Source of the DNA: Lathyrus oleraceus
Lineage: Eukaryota; Streptophyta; Magnoliopsida; Fabales; Fabaceae
Direction: 5' to 3'
Assembly: GCF_024323335.1 (NCBI RefSeq)
Contig: NC_066579.1
Coordinates: forward strand, 51,976,771 to 52,040,770
DNA length: 64,000 nucleotides
Numbering within the stretch: position 1 is the first letter of the stretch; the number at the start of each line of letters is the position of its first letter. Shown piece by piece: positions 58,506-64,000 of this stretch. The notes under the pieces were generated by a model that saw only the letters and a program-made list of their open reading frames with translations, was not told where the DNA came from and ran no database searches. Position numbers and translations under genes: made by a program.

Positions 58506-58688
58506 GTAACCGGCTACCCAAATCATGATAATCAGTTACACCCACTCTCAAAAAAGCATCTAGAGCAATTTTCTGCACTAGTAACCGGTTACCCAAATCT
58601 TGGTAACTAGTTACACATGCGCTTAACAGTCAACCAAGGCCATTTTTAGTATGGGTAACCGGTTATCCAAATTCTGGTAACCGGTTAC
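58506..58688. repeat. Periodic GTAACCGGTTAC palindrome array
   Basis: Six GTAACCGGTTAC-type palindromes form three pairs: 58506 and ~58528, 58581 and 58603, 58655 and 58677. Members of a pair are 22 bp apart and pairs are 74-75 bp apart. Within each pair the linker is CCAAAT-CTGG or similar. Confidence 0.9.
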
Positions 58689-58773
58689 ATCTGCACAAAC
58701 AACAACAAAAAATTTCTTTTTTTTTACACAAAGTGAATCCTAATTTCACACACACCAACCCGTATGCTTTCCC

Positions 58774-58781
58774 TATAAATA
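58774..58781 (+). promoter_or_regulatory. Possible TATA box (TATAAATA)
   Basis: CCCTATAAATAGAACG followed about 30 bp downstream by a long AC/CT-rich stretch (58800-59000) like a plant leader or LTR R region. The palindrome array lies 90-270 bp upstream, where promoter elements would be expected. No gene follows, so this is probably the promoter of a decayed LTR element on the plus strand. Confidence 0.35.
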
Positions 58782-58799
58782 GAACGTTATTCCCCCTCA

Positions 58800-59365
58800 T
58801 TTTCATAAGCTATCATCCATTGAAAACTCTACCTAAATCACACTCAAATCTCTCTCTTTAAACCTAAACTCAAACTCACACATTCACTCCTTCTCAAACA
58901 ACCACCCACAACTGTCTTCCCATTTAGTTTTCTCCTAATCATTCCATCTTCTACACTCACAACTCATCCCCTTCCATCAAGTTTCAACCACAACCCTCTC
59001 CCATTTTTCCAAACCTTTGGTTTCATTTTCAAACTCAACACCATAACAACTCAGTTTTGACATCACGAATTTGGTAACGATTGCAACTCGAGCTTGTTAA
59101 TATTTTAGTTCTGTTTTATGTTTGAATATTGGTGTTTATTTATAGTGTGTTTTTTGAGAGGGATTTGAATCAAGAGTGATACAAGTGATTTTGTTTTGGT
59201 TTGTATTTTTGGGGATTTTGTTCTTTGTTTTTTTTATGTGCAGGAGAACATGAACAATATTGTGTTCATGAAAACATATTATGTTGGATTTCTTTTCATT
59301 TTGTACTTTTTCATTTATTTTGTTTTCTTATATTATATGTATCAATGGTTGCATAAAAATAACAA
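58800..59365. other. CT/AC-rich leader-like stretch, no gene
   Basis: Pyrimidine-rich on the plus strand to about 59050, then T-rich. CAGGAGAACATGAACAATAT near 59242 could be an exon start, but the frame after it is short and unrecognised. Confidence 0.4.
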
Positions 59366-59369
59366 CTAG

Positions 59370-59480
59370 TTGGACATGGTGGAGTGGTTGAGATCAAGGT
59401 CTCCCAACCACCATGTCCTAGATTCAAACCCTTGCTACCACTTTTCAACTCTTTTTTCCAATTTAGTTGCAATAAATTTG
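59370..59480 (+). repeat. tRNA-derived SINE-like sequence
   Basis: TGGTGGAGTGGTTGAG (59377-59392) matches a Pol III A box of a Ser/Leu-type tRNA, and TAGATTCAAACCC (59419-59431) matches the B box, about 40 bp apart as in a tRNA-derived promoter. A ~50-bp unrelated body follows, then T-rich sequence. The anticodon arm does not fold as a normal tRNA (AAGGTCTCCCAACCACCATG). No clear target duplication was found, so boundaries are approximate. Confidence 0.55.
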
Positions 59481-59489
59481 TATCATGTG

Positions 59490-60403
59490 CTTATTTCTTT
59501 TATTTTATTCGTTTGATTTTTTTTTTGCTTTTATTTTTTCCCATTGTGTTACATATTTTAGGAGAATAGCTTTATGTTATTTCTCTAACATGCTTTGAGC
59601 ATATAAATTGTAGCTTGATATAACGCTACATTGTCCCGATTCGATTATCCTAATCAATAGCCATTAACTCTTCATTGCTTTTTATGTTAATGTGGTTGCT
59701 CGGTTTGATAGATCTTCCACACTTCAAATCATTGATAGATGGACGTTTTGGTTGATTCAATCTTCTTTGATTCAAACAGGTTGAAAAATGATCATTATAT
59801 CATTTATGACACTTTGAATTAATGATAGGTTATCCCTTAATGCATCATATTTTGAGTCCTTTGACTTGTGGATAGAAAATCCCTAGGTGATCATATTTTG
59901 TAACTTTGTCACTAACTATTAACTTCTAACTTTTATATTATTGCACTTTATTTCTTCGTCATTTAAATTCTCGTAATTTACTTTTATTGTTCATTTTATT
60001 TCAAGCACTTTACATTTATGTTCATCATCCAGTTACCTCATACGTCCTTTATTTTATTCCATTTTATTTCTTGTCATTTCTTTATTGCTTTGCATAACTA
60101 AAAAGGAAAAAAAAACATGATAAAATGAAAAGACCAAAAAGATGTATCATTTGTGACCTAATGTTGGACTTAGAGGACTTCTTAAGACCCTTACATTTGG
60201 ACCTTGAGATTATGATACTTGACCTATTGCTTTGACTTTGAGTTTCTTTGGACTTGTAATCTTTTATTGTAAGAATGACCTTCATGGCACTACCCTAAGG
60301 AGACATGTTTTGAGTCCATTATCCACTTGTTAGCTTATGTCACTTTGCACACACAAGGCTTTCTATTGGGCTACCTTACAATGAGCCCCTTTTATTTATC
60401 ACA
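59490..60403. other. AT-rich stretch, no gene recognised
   Basis: No domain or repeat recognised. The 67-codon minus-strand frame at 60082-60285 is Lys/Ser-rich and may be low-complexity decay of a retrotransposon gag linker, but this is not supported. Confidence 0.4.
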
Positions 60404-61330
60404 TTATTCCCCTTGTAATTTTCCACGAATCCCTCCCCCTTTTGCTTGTAATTTTATCTTCCTTTGTTTTCCTTTTGCACTCTTAGGAATCACATCTTCC
60501 CCTACATCAACTTTGTAGCACTGAGGATTCTCTTTATGATGTTTCATCGCTTCGAACACATTAAACATATATTTTTCTTTAATGAATCTCAAAATTAACT
60601 CCCCTGTTTCCACATCAATTAGAGTTCTACATGTTTCTAAGAATGGTCTACCTAAATTTAGTGATGTTTCAGAAATCTAGAATATCAAGAATAACAAAAT
60701 TTTCTAGAAATAATAAATTATCTACTCTGACAAGTACATCTTCAAGAACTCCATATGGGTACTTGATAGATCAATCAGCCAGTGTCTGAGTCATTTGACT
60801 TAGTTTTGGTTCCCCATACTTTAACTTTCTCATCAGGGGCAGTGGCATAAGATTAATGCTAGCTCATAAATCACATAATGCATGACAAATAGTTAGTGAA
60901 CCAATAGAACAAGTAATAGTGAACCTATCTGGGCTAGTGAGTTTTGGTGGAAACTTTCTTTGAATGATTGTGATGCACTCTTCTGCCAAAGTGGTATTCT
61001 CATCATACTTTAATTTATGCTTTCCCAATAAGAGATCTTTCATGAATTTAGCATAAACTAGAATTTGTTCGAGAGCTTCACAAAATGAAATGTCAACCTA
61101 TATATTTGTCAACATCTCCATAAACTTTTTGAATTGACCCACTTCCATTTCCTTCTTTGGTTTATTTTTCAAGATCGGGTAAGGTGGTTTAATGTAATCT
61201 GGTAGCTTTGAGTTGGGTTTAATCGGGATTCGTTTCTTAGTCCTTCTTGAAGGAGAGTTCATACCAAATAATTTGTCGAGGGTGAGGCTCTTAAATTCGT
61301 CTTAATTGTTTTCGTCACTTTTTTCCCGTC
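60404..61330 (-). pseudogene. Athila-type Ty3-gypsy gag C-terminus/protease fragment
   Basis: Read on the minus strand from about 61330 down to 60404. In order: DYIKPPYPILKNKPKKEMEV; SFCEALEQILVYAKFMKDLL; LAEECITIIQRKFPPKL; TSPDRFTITCSIGSLTICHA; then the retropepsin site as CDL-stop-ASINLMPL (TGA where relatives have the catalytic-loop Gly). Next come IKYPYGVLEDVLVRVDNLLF and, after a frame change, LNLGRPFLETCRTLIDV and the open stretch METGELILRFIKEKYMFNVF. The aspartic-protease motifs and their spacing match Athila elements. Stops and frameshifts make it non-functional. No RT or integrase follows to the left. Confidence 0.75.
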
Positions 61331-62365
61331 TAATTTTTTCTCAACCTCTTTTTAAACTACTACCTTTTTTCCAATCTTTTTCTCACCCTTACTTGTTACT
61401 TTCCTCTCATCCCTAACCTTTGGGTTTAAAAGTACCATTCTATTTCTCAATTAAATGGTCTTTCAAATTTCAATTTTTGGGTTATCTATAGTGTTACCAA
61501 TCAATCGCACACTTGAACTAGCTTGTGCTGCCACTCGTTGAGATAATTGACCGTGATGGTACTTTTGGCTGACACGATTTTTGTTGTTTGAAAGGAAAAA
61601 TAAGCCACTTTTCGAAGGGTTGCACATTATTGCATAGAAAATGATGACAAAGAGTTCTACAACAATGGATTTTAGAGTTTTTAAGCCATTGGAGATCATA
61701 TTATTCACTTATTTTCATGTATTATTCATCTAATCTCATGGTAATGACTTGTATCACTACGAGTAGCTAAATTTCTCTTGGTTAGGTCTTAGGAGATGAA
61801 ATTAATTTTACTCTATTTGAGTATATGAGTGTTGGGTGTTATTTGCATGATTTGATTATATATTTTCTATTCAATTTATTTTGTTCTTATTTCTCTTTTG
61901 GTGTTGAAGAAATCACAAATTGAATTTAGATGATTACGGATTACTGACCCTAACTCTATCGATCTGAAATAAAGTAATCGTTTAACTTAGTAATTAACTA
62001 GGGATTGAGAATTATAAGTTATGACTATAGAATTAATGCACTTGTAGTCTAAATTATAGAGGTGTACACCAAGGGATTGGGTAAAATGGTATTGTTAATT
62101 TTGCGTAAAACTATAAAATCAATTTGATTCAATTAATGCACAATCATCAACACAGGAAAATTAAGGGATTTGAATTAGACCTAGTCGTTTTCTCATCTGA
62201 AATTTTATTAAATTTTTTGCTTTTTCAATATACTCTCAAGCAAACCCCCTATTTTACTTTTCAAATAACATAAACTTCACCTTTTTAAAATACGAAATCC
62301 ATGTGGAGATGATCTTTATTCTATTACTCTGACACGATTAGTACGCAATCCATATTATCAAGGTT
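61331..62365. other. Mixed decayed sequence, probably including an Athila LTR 3' part
   Basis: The right part (about 61730-62363) ends in ATCCATGTGGAGATGATCTT, CTATTACT, ACGATTAGTACGCAAT, directly before the PBS-like site, the usual U5 arrangement of Athila-type LTRs. A minus-strand 81-codon frame at 61463-61708 has no recognised domain. The LTR start could not be placed. Confidence 0.45.
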
Positions 62366-62385
62366 TGGGGTGTCGTTGCCTGTGA
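62366..62385 (+). promoter_or_regulatory. Degenerate primer binding site of an Athila-type element
   Basis: TTGGGGTGTCGTTGCCTGTG resembles the TTGGCGCCGTTGCCGGGG primer-binding site seen in Athila-group elements, with several C/T changes, and lies directly after the LTR-like end. Confidence 0.5.
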
Positions 62386-62505
62386 TTGTTGGTGATTTCA
62401 ACAGGCCAATTTTTGTGCGGCGTTTTATTTTAAATTTTATTATATTTAGTTATTTTTATTTTTATTTTATTTTCTTATTCAGTTTTATCTAGTGCAGTGC
62501 TATAG

Positions 62506-63372
62506 ATGTATTGTTTGTTTGTTTATTTAAGGTTCAAGTTTGACATTGATATTGTTAGTTCAAAAATCAAAAGAACAACACGAGCGATTTGGAAAGCAGG
62601 AAGGGAAGCACAAAAGGCTAAGAAGGAACTGAATGTAGAGATGGCTAATCCACCAATAAAAACGAGGGGGGGGGGGGGGGCTATTGTAGGAGGACTGATG
62701 TTGGACAAATATCCTTAGTCTTTCAACCGGCTAACACTGTAACATTTAATATCAATAATTATGTGCATTCAAGTTTAAGAGACAAATTATTAGATGTGCA
62801 AGCTATCATATATCCTTGGGAGAATATGGCTAATTTTATGAGACGTGTTCGATGTGCAAGCCGAATGATGTGATTGAAGATCAGGTAAAATTATGATTAT
62901 TTGGTTTTTCTCTGATAGATAGAGCAAATGATTGGTTACAGTGCATACCAAACAGTATGGTTCAGATGTGGAAGCAATTGGAAGACAAACATCTAGAGAG
63001 TTTTTTCTCAAATGTCCAATTTATAGAGAGGGAGGTAGAAATTACAAACTTTGACAAAGGTGATTCTGAGTCATTGTCTGATGCATGTGAAAGATTCAAG
63101 TTGTTACTCTGAATATGTACGAATTATAATATGGATGCCATGGAACAAATGGTACATTTTATTAGAGGTATCATACCTCAAGCGATAATGCTTTTGGATG
63201 CCTTAACTAGAGTTACCATAAGAACTAATAATAAAGATGAGGTGAAAAAAATGATCGAAAGAATGTGTCAATATGAGTATCACTTAAGTGATCGAATAGT
63301 TAAACCAAAGGGTTTGCTTGAATTAGATTCAAATACAACATTATTAGCTCAACTCGAGGTTATTTCAAAATA
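62506..63372 (+). pseudogene. Athila-type gag fragment
   Basis: The N-terminal stretch (62506-62718) reads IKRTTRAIWKAGREAQKAKK..MANPPIKT. After a break, the retrotransposon gag core runs from 62867: DVIEDQVKL, FGFSLIDRANDWLQCIPN, VQMWKQLEDKHLESFFSNVQ, DKGDSESLSDACERFKLLL. A stop follows, then YNMDAMEQMVHFIRGIIPQA and DEVKKMIERMCQYEYHLSDR. In the family this is the capsid protein. In-frame stops after VKL (62894) and after FKLLL (about 63110) and a G15 run make it a pseudogene. It lies downstream of the PBS-like site in the expected order. Confidence 0.75.
62666..62680. repeat. G15 homopolymer
   Basis: Fifteen consecutive G in the decayed gag N-terminal region. Length is likely unstable or misjudged in assembly. 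Confidence 0.9.
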
Positions 63373-64000
63373 ATTAGCTAAACAAAATATGCACAAATAT
63401 TAAAACATATAAACATAATACTTAAAATGATAAAAAAAGTATCGCAATATCTTCAAAAACTAACACCATTCCTCGACAACATCACCATGTTTGCTGCAGC
63501 TCCGTAGCAAGTGCAAATTATCATATTCACGGAGACTAGTTGTATTTCAAAGACCGCTCAATAAATTATATAATTCTAAGTATGTATTGTTTAAATTTGT
63601 TAGTTCGTGCAATTGGAGTAACATAGAATATATTGAACTTGTGGTGTTAATAGTAAGAAAACTTAATGGGGTTGGATTTCATTAACATGTTATCATGTAG
63701 TAAGTAATATGCAATTCTAATTAGCTATTAATATTACCGTCAAATCATTGAGATTAATCCTATTACCTAATAGACGATCTCTCAGCCTATTAACTAATAC
63801 ATCAACATTAATTTTCAATTAATATAGATAAAGAACCTAAATTAATACAAATATTAACTAATCAATCAATATTAAAGCTTAAAAAGAATTGCATAGAACG
63901 CCATGGCCGAGATCAAAACATGACGACTAAAACAACTACATCTAACCTCAACAAAAGAGAAAACTATCTAAGCTTACTCATCATAGCCTTACACTTAAGC
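63373..64000. other. AT-rich stretch, no gene recognised
   Basis: Follows the gag fragment, but no protease or RT continues. Contains repeated TTAATAT/ATTAACTAAT words near 63720-63880. No domain is seen. Confidence 0.5.

Noticed and set aside
59370..59445. Functional tRNA-Ser or tRNA-Leu gene
   Set aside because: A- and B-box-like parts exist, but the anticodon arm and acceptor stem do not pair as required.
1..64000. Search for a wholly new system (host defence locus, novel RNA gene, gene cluster)
   Set aside because: Nothing beyond nested transposable elements, satellite and captured fragments could be supported by reading alone.

Overview
This window is nuclear DNA from a plant and almost all of it is repeats. 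I found no ordinary, complete host gene. The very long Ogre/Tat-type Ty3-gypsy LTRs, and an ORF1-gag-pro-(intron)-RT-RNaseH-integrase element of about 17 kb, point to a legume, most likely tribe Fabeae (pea, vetch, lentil or grass pea). That placement is an inference from repeat content, not from a marker gene.

Layout. Positions 1-14818 hold a tandem array of an 898-bp satellite, split by a 5.93-kb solo LTR on the minus strand (2958-8886) with a perfect GTACC target duplication. Positions 14819-47238 hold three tandem copies (A, B, C; about 6.87, 6.02 and 2.5 kb) of a composite segment. Each copy carries a captured two-exon fragment of an ATP-dependent phosphofructokinase gene and the terminus of a hAT transposon. 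A and B also carry a truncated minus-strand LTR and one or two satellite monomers. A complete but decayed 17.2-kb Ogre-like retrotransposon (21447-38677) sits at the A/B junction. Its LTRs are 2464 and 2474 bp, its target duplication is CATGG, and the B/C junction at 44703-44707 preserves the empty site.

Copy C runs into a degenerate hAT transposase gene (TTF-type zinc finger, DUF4371-like region, hAT C-terminal dimerisation motif). A 5.37-kb CACTA transposon (49193-54559; TIR CACTACGCCAAA, 3-bp duplication CAT) splits that gene. The CACTA element has no tnp2-like transposase. It does carry a well-preserved multi-exon gene, modelled at 697 codons, that joins a plant Ptta/En/Spm-type region to a Ulp1/C48 cysteine protease domain with an intact His-Asp-Gln-Cys set. 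This is the only gene in the window that looks translatable.

Positions 55485-64000 are decayed. They contain another minus-strand Ogre/Tat LTR fragment, a periodic array of GTAACCGGTTAC palindromes, a tRNA-like (SINE-like) sequence, and two Athila-type fragments in opposite orientations: protease on the minus strand, and primer-binding site plus gag on the plus strand.

The relative order of several insertions can be read from nesting. The satellite and the composite segment came before the segmental triplication. The Ogre insertion at the A/B junction came after it. The CACTA insertion came after the hAT.
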